Both the position numbers and the translations under genes were made by a program. Shown piece after piece: positions 19,920-27,040 of a stretch of 64,000 bases of DNA (position 1 is its first letter; every line of letters starts with the position of its first letter). Location: NCBI GenBank assembly GCA_964400355.1, contig CAYNTO010000012.1, positions 1 to 64,000 of the forward strand, written 5' to 3'. The notes below the pieces were generated by a model, which had not been told where the DNA came from, did not search any database, and saw nothing but the letters and a program-made list of their open reading frames with translations. The DNA comes from JACKAL01 sp964400355 (GTDB taxonomy: Bacteria > Bdellovibrionota > Bdellovibrionia > Bdellovibrionales > JAGQZY01).

Positions 19920-21232
19920 AGGAAGGGCGGAAGAAACTCGTCGTCACTCCAAAGTTCTACCGTGAAAATATATGCAATAACGGCTACTGCCACTATGCCA
20001 ACCTGAACCGGGAATGGCCAGCGCAAATAAAAATCCAGGTTTTTTTCTTTTTCCTGTTTGTATTCAATGAGAAAATAAAACGTGAGTAGGACAGCGAGCA
20101 AAAGATAAGGGAATGTACCAATTGGCGCGAATGGACTCCACAAAAGGAACCTGTCCGGTGAAAATAATTTGTAGGCGCGGTAGCTGGATGTGATTAATCC
20201 ATTGAACGACAGCACGCAAATTAATAGCACGCCGCCCAGAATAGCTTGTGCGTGTTTAAAAGTGCTGAACTTGGTTTGAATGTAAGAATATAAAACAACC
20301 GCCAGCCCGTTGCCAACACCAAAGGCCAACCAGCTCCAGTCGAATCCATGCCACAATCCGATCAGAACAAACGAAACCATAACTATTAAATATTTATTCA
20401 CCTTCCGACCAAACTGGAGCATGAGAGGGAAAGAAACAAAATCGCGAATCCAGTGGCTTACCGAGATATTCCAACGATCCCAGAGGTTCAGCGGATTGGC
20501 CGCAAACAACAGTGATCGAAAATTATAAGATAAGGTCACTCCGAAAACCGCTGCAGCGCCCCTTCCGCAATCGCTGAGCATCGCAAGATGAACATAAATC
20601 CCGAGTGTCGTGATTAAACCGTATATTACGGCATTGATGGCCGCGTAGTCCGCAAACTCTAGAAGATTGCGGAGCTCTCGGATCCAAAAGACTAGTAAGA
20701 GATATTTAAATAAACCAACAATAAATATGAGCGCTCCACTGATTATTGATTTTACATTGACGGAATTCGTACGTGTGAAGTAATCGGCACTCTGCGACTT
20801 AAAGACATGGATGGGGCCCGCCATGAGTGCTGGGAAAAAAGTTACGTTATTGTAAAGATCGAGGACGTGTACCACAGGTTTGGCAGATTGTGACCGAATC
20901 TGCAGTAGGAAAAGCGAAAGCAGGCCAAGAATTGCAAAGCTTAACCCATAAAGGGGGATGTGTTGAGTCTCGATGAGCATTCGCAGTAGCACGAAAGCAA
21001 GCACATCAAAAGTTAAGGCAATGTAGAGCTTGCGCGGCAAAGAGGACTTGAGCAGCCAATAGTTGACAACACATATTAAAAAATGAATGCCGGCCCATTG
21101 CCAACTCCAGCTGGCATGCCACAAAATATTCATGGTAAAAAATTTCCATCGGAACCAGCTGGCCGGGAGTAAGTAAAAGGCAAAGGCGCTCAAGGCTACA
21201 AAAAAAATGAATGCGCTGGATTCGTAAGTCAT
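19904..21232 (-). CDS. MBOAT-family O-acyltransferase (DltB/AlgI-like)
   Basis: Polytopic MBOAT protein of 442 residues, normal length for DltB/AlgI. Family marks are FFPALMAGPIHVF near residue 132, NPLNLWDRWNISVSHWIRDF (246-265) and the catalytic His295 in LIGLWHGFDWSWLAFG. MBOATs of this branch take an acyl group from a cytoplasmic thioester donor and pass it through the inner membrane to an extracytoplasmic acceptor, usually with an SGNH partner. The start overlaps the stop of the AMP-ligase gene (ATGA), placing it last in the ligase/carrier/polyketide operon, and its end overlaps the SGNH gene tail to tail. Nature of the acyl group and acceptor unknown. Confidence 0.88.
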   Translation of the reverse strand: MTYESSAFIFFVALSAFAFYLLPASWFRWKFFTMNILWHASWSWQWAGIHFLICVVNYWLLKSSLPRKLYIALTFDVLAFVLLRMLIETQHIPLYGLSFAILGLLSLFLLQIRSQSAKPVVHVLDLYNNVTFFPALMAGPIHVFKSQSADYFTRTNSVNVKSIISGALIFIVGLFKYLLLVFWIRELRNLLEFADYAAINAVIYGLITTLGIYVHLAMLSDCGRGAAAVFGVTLSYNFRSLLFAANPLNLWDRWNISVSHWIRDFVSFPLMLQFGRKVNKYLIVMVSFVLIGLWHGFDWSWLAFGVGNGLAVVLYSYIQTKFSTFKHAQAILGGVLLICVLSFNGLITSSYRAYKLFSPDRFLLWSPFAPIGTFPYLLLAVLLTFYFLIEYKQEKEKNLDFYLRWPFPVQVGIVAVAVIAYIFTVELWSDDEFLPPFLYFLM

Positions 21233-22530
21233 AGACGCGGTCTCATCTTTTTTAGCCGTTCTGAAAAAATATCCGCGGCGAAAATTCTCACTACTGCGGG
21301 AATCATGTAGCTGGGCAATTGACTCTCTGAGAAATCTTTAAAGTAAGATCGAAAATTTGTCTCCTCCTCATTCTCATTGAGGACGATATCGACACATACT
21401 GCGTTTCCAATCAAAGGATGGCGCTGAGAGTAGGCCATGACATCTTTAACAGCTGTGATTCTGGAAATGATATCTTCCAATTCGGTGGGGAAGAATTTGC
21501 GACCTCCTACATTAATAGTTCCGTCCTGGCGACCGATGATACGGAAAAAATCGTGAGGATCTCTGTCGTCCACCACATCTCCCGTGCGGAACCAACCATC
21601 CGCATCGGCGCCGCCCTCGTGATTGAGGTAACCCAACATCATACATGGAGAGCGAACACTTAGCAGCCCACCTTCGATACGAAATGGATTGATTTCTCTG
21701 TTCAGAGTCAATCTCCAAGGCCGCTCACCGTCTGTAATGGTTTTAAGAATTCCTACCTCCGTCATTCCATAGGTATGCATCAACTCAGCTCGAGGCAAGC
21801 GCTCCTGATAAGCTCGTAAAGTAGATTCGAGCGATGGCTCCGACCCAAAGGCGATTTTGCGGAGCGGCTGCAATTTATGGCTGCATGCTGCCAGCTCGGG
21901 TCTTAATAGGTTCATAAAACTCGGAGTGGTTTGAAAGTAGTCTACCGTTTGCGCGCTGATGACATCTATGATTTCCCTCGGTGAGAGTTTGTTATCGCAA
22001 AGTGCGAGGCGGGCGCGATGTGCATAGGCCTCGAGCAGGGTTTCCAATCCGGCTATGGAATCTAGGGGTGAAAAGGCCAAAGTGGTTTTATAATGGGGGC
22101 CGATAGTTTTGTACTTTTTGAGGAATTTTTGTAAATCGTGAAGGACAAATTTGTGACGCACGCTCAGGGAGCCCGACGTTTTGACAATGCAAGGGCTACC
22201 GCTGATCGACGACAGATCGGCAATGACATTTGTTCCACGTCCCATATACGTCATCTTCACGTCACCAAATTCGCAGTCCATTCGAGCCGCCTCGACGACA
22301 TCGGCCCTATAATGGGGATCATTGTAGCGGATGGCTGAACAGATATGGAAAGGTTGATGCTCTTCCACGAGAGCAATAACCTGTGCGAACGTGTCACGAG
22401 CGTGTGCCGCGGGAAGAACTTTTAACGTCGTATTTCCGCGCCAAAGTGTCTTGTAGTGATCCACTGATTTTACAAATTCATTGTATGTTGTTGTGGAACA
22501 GTTCGAAATTAAAAACAAATCAGCCGGCAT
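21229..22530 (-). CDS. AMP-forming acyl ligase with degenerate P-loop (DltA-like position)
   Basis: ANL-superfamily adenylating enzyme of 433 residues, shorter at the N-terminus than the usual 500. Recognisable motifs: HTYGMTEVG, a GYLNHEGGADADGWFRTGDVV stretch, the hinge IIGRQDGTINVGGRKFFPTE and a C-terminal lysine in RLKKMRPRL. The P-loop, normally SGSTGxPK, reads TSGSLSVRHK here, so the phosphate-binding glycine and proline are missing. It overlaps the carrier-protein gene by 11 bp and the MBOAT gene by 4 bp, so it probably loads an acid onto that carrier, as DltA does with D-alanine. Because of the altered P-loop it could instead use a pre-activated substrate. Start ATG 22530 lies one codon after GTG 22533. 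Confidence 0.78.
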   Translation of the reverse strand: MPADLFLISNCSTTTYNEFVKSVDHYKTLWRGNTTLKVLPAAHARDTFAQVIALVEEHQPFHICSAIRYNDPHYRADVVEAARMDCEFGDVKMTYMGRGTNVIADLSSISGSPCIVKTSGSLSVRHKFVLHDLQKFLKKYKTIGPHYKTTLAFSPLDSIAGLETLLEAYAHRARLALCDNKLSPREIIDVISAQTVDYFQTTPSFMNLLRPELAACSHKLQPLRKIAFGSEPSLESTLRAYQERLPRAELMHTYGMTEVGILKTITDGERPWRLTLNREINPFRIEGGLLSVRSPCMMLGYLNHEGGADADGWFRTGDVVDDRDPHDFFRIIGRQDGTINVGGRKFFPTELEDIISRITAVKDVMAYSQRHPLIGNAVCVDIVLNENEEETNFRSYFKDFSESQLPSYMIPAVVRIFAADIFSERLKKMRPRL

Positions 22531-22831
22531 CACTGGCGCCCATTTTTTTTTGGATCAATGGAATTAACGAGTCTACCCGTGCAAAGTAATTTGTGGATGT
22601 ATCTATGATCTCGTCCGTTGCAAATTCCACTTTTGTTCCAACTTTATTGCAGAGAACCTCTTCAAGAACAAAAATAAAAGCAACAAGACCCATGGAATCC
22701 AGAAGTGCTTGGGACGTTCCATAGAGTTGTGTCGACAACTCAGGACGGACGTCTTTGAAATGCGGCGTGTTCTGCGCACACTTTTCAAAAGTAGGAACGA
22801 TAATTTCTTGAAAGATCTCCTGATCTGTCAT
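22520..22831 (-). CDS. Acyl carrier protein (dedicated)
   Basis: Small acidic helical protein of 103 residues with the phosphopantetheine site LLDSMGLVAFIFVLEEVL, Ser46 being the expected attachment residue. It is longer than a housekeeping ACP (about 78), with extra residues at both ends. The start ATG 22831 has AGGA upstream and overlaps the crotonase stop (ATGA); its end overlaps the ligase start. It should hold the acyl or aryl group made by the polyketide synthase/crotonase or loaded by the ligase, and present it to the MBOAT protein, the job DltC has in Gram-positives. It is dedicated to this operon by position. Confidence 0.85.
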   Translation of the reverse strand: MTDQEIFQEIIVPTFEKCAQNTPHFKDVRPELSTQLYGTSQALLDSMGLVAFIFVLEEVLCNKVGTKVEFATDEIIDTSTNYFARVDSLIPLIQKKMGASDAG

Positions 22832-23547
22832 TGCGAATTCCTCAAGAACAGTGCGATTCGCTGGCGTGTCTCATTGTCTTTGGCCAACTGTGACGATTGG
22901 CGCGCACATTTTACAAGAACCTGTTTGGTAATGCCGGAATTTTTAAGCAGCATCGCTTTAGTGACCGACAACGATCGTGCAGTGGCCTTTTCAAACTGAT
23001 GTTGGCAATGTTCGATGTAAGCTTGCGTATTTGCCTCTACCGCGGAGAGGAGTCCGATTTCGAGAGCTCGATCGGCAGATATCACGGGATGTAGCAGGGC
23101 TAGCTCTGCCAAACGCCGCGAACCCATTCGCCATTGGAGAAGAGGAGTGATAATTCCTGGCGAAAGTCCTAGACGAGTCTCGGTGAGCTGATAGGAGCTC
23201 TCAGGAGTGCCTACCGCGACATCGGCAGCGGCCAAGAGTCCGAGCGCCCCGCCTGTATTTTTGCCTTTAGCAGCACTCACAATAGGCACAGCACAAGTAA
23301 GAAATGTCCAATACATTTCCGCAAGTGGCAAAAGGTTGGCTTCTTTATAAATCCACGCCAAGTCCGCACCCGACGACAAATTTTTTCCACGACCTTCGAG
23401 CGCGATACAACGCACCTTAGAGCTGTACTTTTTAATCAGTGCCATTAACTGCTTTGCTATTTTCGAATCCATCGCATTTGCTTTTTCGGCTCGATCGATA
23501 ACAATGTGCAAACGATTATTGACCACGGAAAAATCTATATGGCTCAT
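22828..23547 (-). CDS. Crotonase (enoyl-CoA hydratase/isomerase) family
   Basis: Crotonase-fold enzyme of 239 residues, slightly short for the family (about 260). The two oxyanion-hole segments are visible: GKNLSSGADLAWI near residue 55, and KGKNTGGALGLLAAADVAVG near 100. An acidic residue is kept in TETRLGLSPGIITPLL, where hydratases have a catalytic Glu. ATG 23547 overlaps the polyketide-synthase stop (ATGA) and has AGGTGG upstream. A crotonase directly after a DpgA-like type III synthase recalls DpgB/DpgD, which help cyclise and dehydrate the tetraketide to 3,5-dihydroxyphenylacetyl-CoA. Only one crotonase and no DpgC-type dioxygenase is seen here, so the product may differ. Confidence 0.85.
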   Translation of the reverse strand: MSHIDFSVVNNRLHIVIDRAEKANAMDSKIAKQLMALIKKYSSKVRCIALEGRGKNLSSGADLAWIYKEANLLPLAEMYWTFLTCAVPIVSAAKGKNTGGALGLLAAADVAVGTPESSYQLTETRLGLSPGIITPLLQWRMGSRRLAELALLHPVISADRALEIGLLSAVEANTQAYIEHCQHQFEKATARSLSVTKAMLLKNSGITKQVLVKCARQSSQLAKDNETRQRIALFLRNSQ

Positions 23548-24596
23548 GCCCACCTCAAGATAGCCGTCTCGATAGTTAGGCCAGGTCCCATTGTAATCAT
23601 AACGGCATTCTCATGGGCGTTTAAGGCTTGTGAATCTTGGTACAGCTGGTAGGTAGCCAGAAAGCTCGCGCTGGATATGTTTCCGTAGTGCTTGAGAGTT
23701 TCTCTGGTGTACTTGAGCGCCTCGGGTGGTAGCTCTAGCTTTTTTTCAATAGCGTCCAGAATAGCGGCTCCGCCCGTATGGACAATCCAGAGAGTCAACT
23801 GGTTGAGCGTTAAATTCTCGCGATCGAGTAGAGAGTTTATAGGAATATGTATGTGTCGCGCCAATGTTTCGGGAGTTTTTTTATCTATAAAAAAGCAGTT
23901 GCGATTTTGCGCCGAATTGTAATCAAAACGCAACATCGGTAATGACTCGGGAATAAGATACGATTGAAACTGACTGACACGCGGATATTTTCCAGCATGT
24001 TTGCCTGAAGATTCCAATAGGGCCACCGCTATGCCGTCACCAAAAAGCGAATTGACGAGATCCGTGTTCTCGCTACCATCCAAACAGTAAATAGCAGAGC
24101 AGATCTCCGCACACACCAGCAACCCCTTGCGCCCCGGATTGTCGGCGCACCAGTTTTTAACGGCCTTTAAGCCGTTCAACCCAGCATTGCACCCCATACT
24201 GACAACATCCAGCCGCTCGCAATCAGCGCGGAGTCCTAGGGTTTTGTACAGCAGAGCTGACAAGGACGGCACAATAAAACCCGTCGAGGTGATACAGCAC
24301 ACAAAATCGATGTGTTGCGAGGATACATTGAGTTTATTGAGCAGTCGAGAGGTCGCTTCCCGGGTGAGCTTTAAAGACTCGTTTTTAAATCGCTCGATGA
24401 GTTGAGAATTAGTCTCGTTACTGTGTTCCAGTGACAGGTGGCGTTTTTCAATATGAGGGTGGTTGAAAAAACGTTCGAAGCTTTTTTGATGAGGGCCTTC
24501 GATTCTCAGCTTTTGAAAAACCTCACGTTGCGTGAATGTCTGCACCGGAAATGCACTTTCAACCCCAAGAAAATAGACTTCGCGCGACTTTTCCAT
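23544..24596 (-). CDS. Type III polyketide synthase, DpgA-like
   Basis: Chalcone-synthase-type enzyme of 350 residues with the full Cys-His-Asn triad: C136 in VVSMGCNAGLNGLK, H273 in WIVHTGGAAILDAIEKKLEL and N306 in HYGNISSASFL. It also has the CHS-like C-terminus MGPGLTIETAILR. These enzymes extend a starter thioester with malonyl-CoA and cyclise the chain to an aromatic or pyrone. The MGCNAGLN form of the Cys loop and the adjacent crotonase make DpgA (3,5-dihydroxyphenylacetyl-CoA synthase) the best comparison, but I cannot align it here. ATG 24596 follows GTG 24599. It opens the coupled block synthase-crotonase-carrier-ligase-MBOAT and is 33 bp after a radical SAM gene. Confidence 0.85.
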   Translation of the reverse strand: MEKSREVYFLGVESAFPVQTFTQREVFQKLRIEGPHQKSFERFFNHPHIEKRHLSLEHSNETNSQLIERFKNESLKLTREATSRLLNKLNVSSQHIDFVCCITSTGFIVPSLSALLYKTLGLRADCERLDVVSMGCNAGLNGLKAVKNWCADNPGRKGLLVCAEICSAIYCLDGSENTDLVNSLFGDGIAVALLESSGKHAGKYPRVSQFQSYLIPESLPMLRFDYNSAQNRNCFFIDKKTPETLARHIHIPINSLLDRENLTLNQLTLWIVHTGGAAILDAIEKKLELPPEALKYTRETLKHYGNISSASFLATYQLYQDSQALNAHENAVMITMGPGLTIETAILRWA

Positions 24597-24629
24597 CACT
24601 GAAAAGATTAAAAGAATTTGTCCCGGGCA

Positions 24630-25694
24630 TCAAACAGTATTGATTGAGGACATCATGTCAAATGGCTCGATTCCCACCTGCCGAAGTAAGTCGGAGTCCA
24701 TCTGCTTCACCTTGCGCGAACGCAAGTCCATGTTGTCTCCGCACAGCAATTTGTCGCAGACTATGGGCATTGAAGGAAGTTGGAAATGGGGATCGCGGTA
24801 AATATTGCCTACGGATCCACCAACAAAGCAGGAGCCGCGAAAGATCTCTCCTGCAGGATCAATCTTAATGTGATCCAAGCCCGCCCAGCAGTGCCACCCC
24901 TTAAAACTGTTGCGACGATGAAATACCAAATCGTTGTAATGAAATTCCTCGCTGATGAGAACACCATCGCTGCGGGAGAAGAGTTTTAGTTTTTTTTGCC
25001 GCTCCTCCTTCATGAGTCCGATGATGGCTGCGCGCTCACTCTCTGCGAATTTGTCCTCGTACCCCACTCTTTTTACACCGGGCACTTTGGGTTCTTTATA
25101 ATTTGGTCCCTTCACCATCCTCAACTCACAACGCTCGAGCTTTTGATCTTTAAATGTTTCAAACAGATACTGCACCTGCTCCGACTGCCCAGGCGCCACC
25201 ATAATACGCACAATTAGAGTTTTTTGATGAGTACCAGCGACACGATTCCACTGGTTTTTCCACTCCTCCAGCTGGAGAATTTTTTCCACATACAGCTGAA
25301 GACGCGGCGCCATTGCCTCCAAGTGCAAACTAATCACTACACAATCCAGCAGATTAAAGAGTTCCACCAAATACTCAATGGGTCGAAACCCGTTTGTTGT
25401 AATACTGATTACGGAAGGGTCGCGCTCGCGCATGTAGGAACACAGTTGTAAAAAATCGGGATGGAGGGTCGGCTCACCACCAGTAAGACTCCAGCTAATG
25501 TTGCGTCCATGATGGCGCGTCAGTATATCTACGACTCTCTGCATATCCGCCAGAGGCACATGAGGTGAGCGTTGGTCATGAATAATATCACTGCAATAGG
25601 AACAATCAAAATTGCACCTTTTTCCCACGTACCAATCCACCACCATCCCTGGTTTACGCGAAGGATAAAATAGAGCGACGGGTTGGGCGTCCAT
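24630..25694 (-). CDS. Radical SAM enzyme with SPASM-like C-terminal cysteines
   Basis: Radical SAM protein of 354 residues. The cluster motif is GKRCNFDCSYCSD near residue 30 (C-x3-C-x2-C), followed by the SAM-binding LTGGEPTLHPDF and SITTNGFRP strands. The C-terminal part has CWAGLDHIKIDPAGEIFRGS and then PIVCDKLLCGDNMDL. This Cys arrangement resembles a SPASM or twitch auxiliary-cluster domain, often used in peptide or small-molecule modification. It precedes the type III synthase with a 33-bp gap on the same strand, so it is likely the first gene of the operon. The substrate is unknown; a tailoring step on the acyl or polyketide chain is inferred from position only. Confidence 0.82.
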   Translation of the reverse strand: MDAQPVALFYPSRKPGMVVDWYVGKRCNFDCSYCSDIIHDQRSPHVPLADMQRVVDILTRHHGRNISWSLTGGEPTLHPDFLQLCSYMRERDPSVISITTNGFRPIEYLVELFNLLDCVVISLHLEAMAPRLQLYVEKILQLEEWKNQWNRVAGTHQKTLIVRIMVAPGQSEQVQYLFETFKDQKLERCELRMVKGPNYKEPKVPGVKRVGYEDKFAESERAAIIGLMKEERQKKLKLFSRSDGVLISEEFHYNDLVFHRRNSFKGWHCWAGLDHIKIDPAGEIFRGSCFVGGSVGNIYRDPHFQLPSMPIVCDKLLCGDNMDLRSRKVKQMDSDLLRQVGIEPFDMMSSINTV

Positions 25695-25749
25695 TACTCT
25701 CTACGATAAGGGTGATCGATTTCGGTGGTCAAGGCGTGGCATCCTATTA

Positions 25750-25771
25750 GACATTGCAAAAATGAAATGTC
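25750..25771. promoter_or_regulatory. Inverted repeat between divergent radical SAM genes
   Basis: GACATT at 25750-25755 and its reverse complement AATGTC at 25766-25771, separated by 10 bases, lie in the 98-bp space between the divergent starts at 25694 (-) and 25793 (+). The spacing would suit a dimeric regulator controlling both directions. A 6-bp repeat can occur by chance, so this is a weak candidate. Confidence 0.25.
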
Positions 25772-25792
25772 ACGGCTAGCGTGGAATCGACG

Positions 25793-27040
25793 ATGAGTGC
25801 TCAAAACCCAGATACTGACATAGTACCCTCAGCGGCCGCTACCGCTGCTCTCACGGACATAGAAAACCGAGCCACGTCGTCCCCTTCGTTTTGCGGGTTA
25901 CCCTGGCGACATCTGTTTGTATCCCCCGACGGCAATGTGAAACCCTGTTGCAGGTATATACGCGGCAAAAATTTTCCCGAAGTCAGTAACCCCGCGCAAG
26001 CATTCCACAGTACCTACTGGGAAAACCTGCGCCGGGATATGCTCCACAACAAAACAATTGCCGGTTGCGCCAAATGCGACCAGGAAGAGCGATTAAATAC
26101 AAAAAGTCTGAGAGAAAAAATAAATACAGATGCCGTCTACGCCATCAACCCTTTAGAAGACAAGCCCGAGGCCCACACTCTCGAGGTGGCGTTTTCAAAC
26201 ACGTGCAATTTGTCGTGTATTATGTGTGATTCTCGCTTTAGCAGTGCATGGACGATGGTGGAAAAACAACTCTTTGGTAAAACGCTATATCCAGAGAAAA
26301 AATTTCGCTTTAACGCGCAAGATTTAAACGCCTTCCCGGGCCTCCGTTTACTCAAAGTCACAGGTGGCGAACCGTTTTTAGAACATCAAATCCATTTGGC
26401 GACTCTGAACTATATCGTCGAATTTCTCAAGCCTGAGGGTTTCCGACTGGATTACAGCACCAATCTCACCGTCCTCCCAAAACCGCAAATCATCGAACAG
26501 TGGGCGAAGTTTGAACGCGTGGAAGTGACGCTCAGTTTGGATTCCATCTTCGAAAACGAACTCAAATACATCCGTTATCCTTCGGATGCGGCCACCATCC
26601 GTACCCATGTGCGATTTTATTTGGAGTTGATGAACCAACTCCCCAACCTCCACGTCGTAGTACGGCCAACTGTACACGTTCTCAATATAGCCAGCATGCT
26701 CTACACGATGCAGTGGTGGTACTCAGAAAAACAAAAATACGCCATTGACGACCGCTGCAAAGACTCGGTTTCTTTCTTAGCTTATCCGGAGTTTCTGCAG
26801 CCCACTGCGCTCTCCCCGGATGAACAACTTCGAGTGCGTCACCTTGTAGAAAATTTTACGATCACAAAAAGTGACCATAAGAATTTGCTGCACCACCAAA
26901 CACGGCTTCTCAATTACCTGCATGAAAAGCCATTTGATCCGCGCCATGCTCAGAAACTCAAAGAATTTTTAAAAGCAATGGATTCGCACAGAGGAACTCA
27001 CTTTCGCGCACAGTTCGAATATTTAAATGATGCCCGTTAG
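25793..27040 (+). CDS. Twitch-domain radical SAM protein
   Basis: Radical SAM protein of 415 residues of the kind with an N-terminal twitch region: FCGLPWRHLFVSPDGNVKPC plus two more Cys in AGCAKCDQE, then the SAM cluster motif SNTCNLSCIMCDSRF (C-x3-C-x2-C) near residue 140 and KVTGGEPFLEHQIH. Twitch and SPASM regions hold auxiliary iron-sulfur clusters. I chose ATG 25793; GTG 25781 would add four residues. It is divergent from the first radical SAM gene and its end overlaps the B12-type radical SAM gene by 4 bp. Substrate unknown; linked to the polyketide/acylation operon only by position. Confidence 0.85.
   Translation: MSAQNPDTDIVPSAAATAALTDIENRATSSPSFCGLPWRHLFVSPDGNVKPCCRYIRGKNFPEVSNPAQAFHSTYWENLRRDMLHNKTIAGCAKCDQEERLNTKSLREKINTDAVYAINPLEDKPEAHTLEVAFSNTCNLSCIMCDSRFSSAWTMVEKQLFGKTLYPEKKFRFNAQDLNAFPGLRLLKVTGGEPFLEHQIHLATLNYIVEFLKPEGFRLDYSTNLTVLPKPQIIEQWAKFERVEVTLSLDSIFENELKYIRYPSDAATIRTHVRFYLELMNQLPNLHVVVRPTVHVLNIASMLYTMQWWYSEKQKYAIDDRCKDSVSFLAYPEFLQPTALSPDEQLRVRHLVENFTITKSDHKNLLHHQTRLLNYLHEKPFDPRHAQKLKEFLKAMDSHRGTHFRAQFEYLNDAR

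Noticed and set aside
22828..24596. HMG-CoA-synthase beta-branching cassette
   Set aside because: The condensing enzyme has chalcone-synthase motifs (VHTGG, YGNISSAS, GPGLTIET) and not those of HMG-CoA synthase, and only one crotonase is present.
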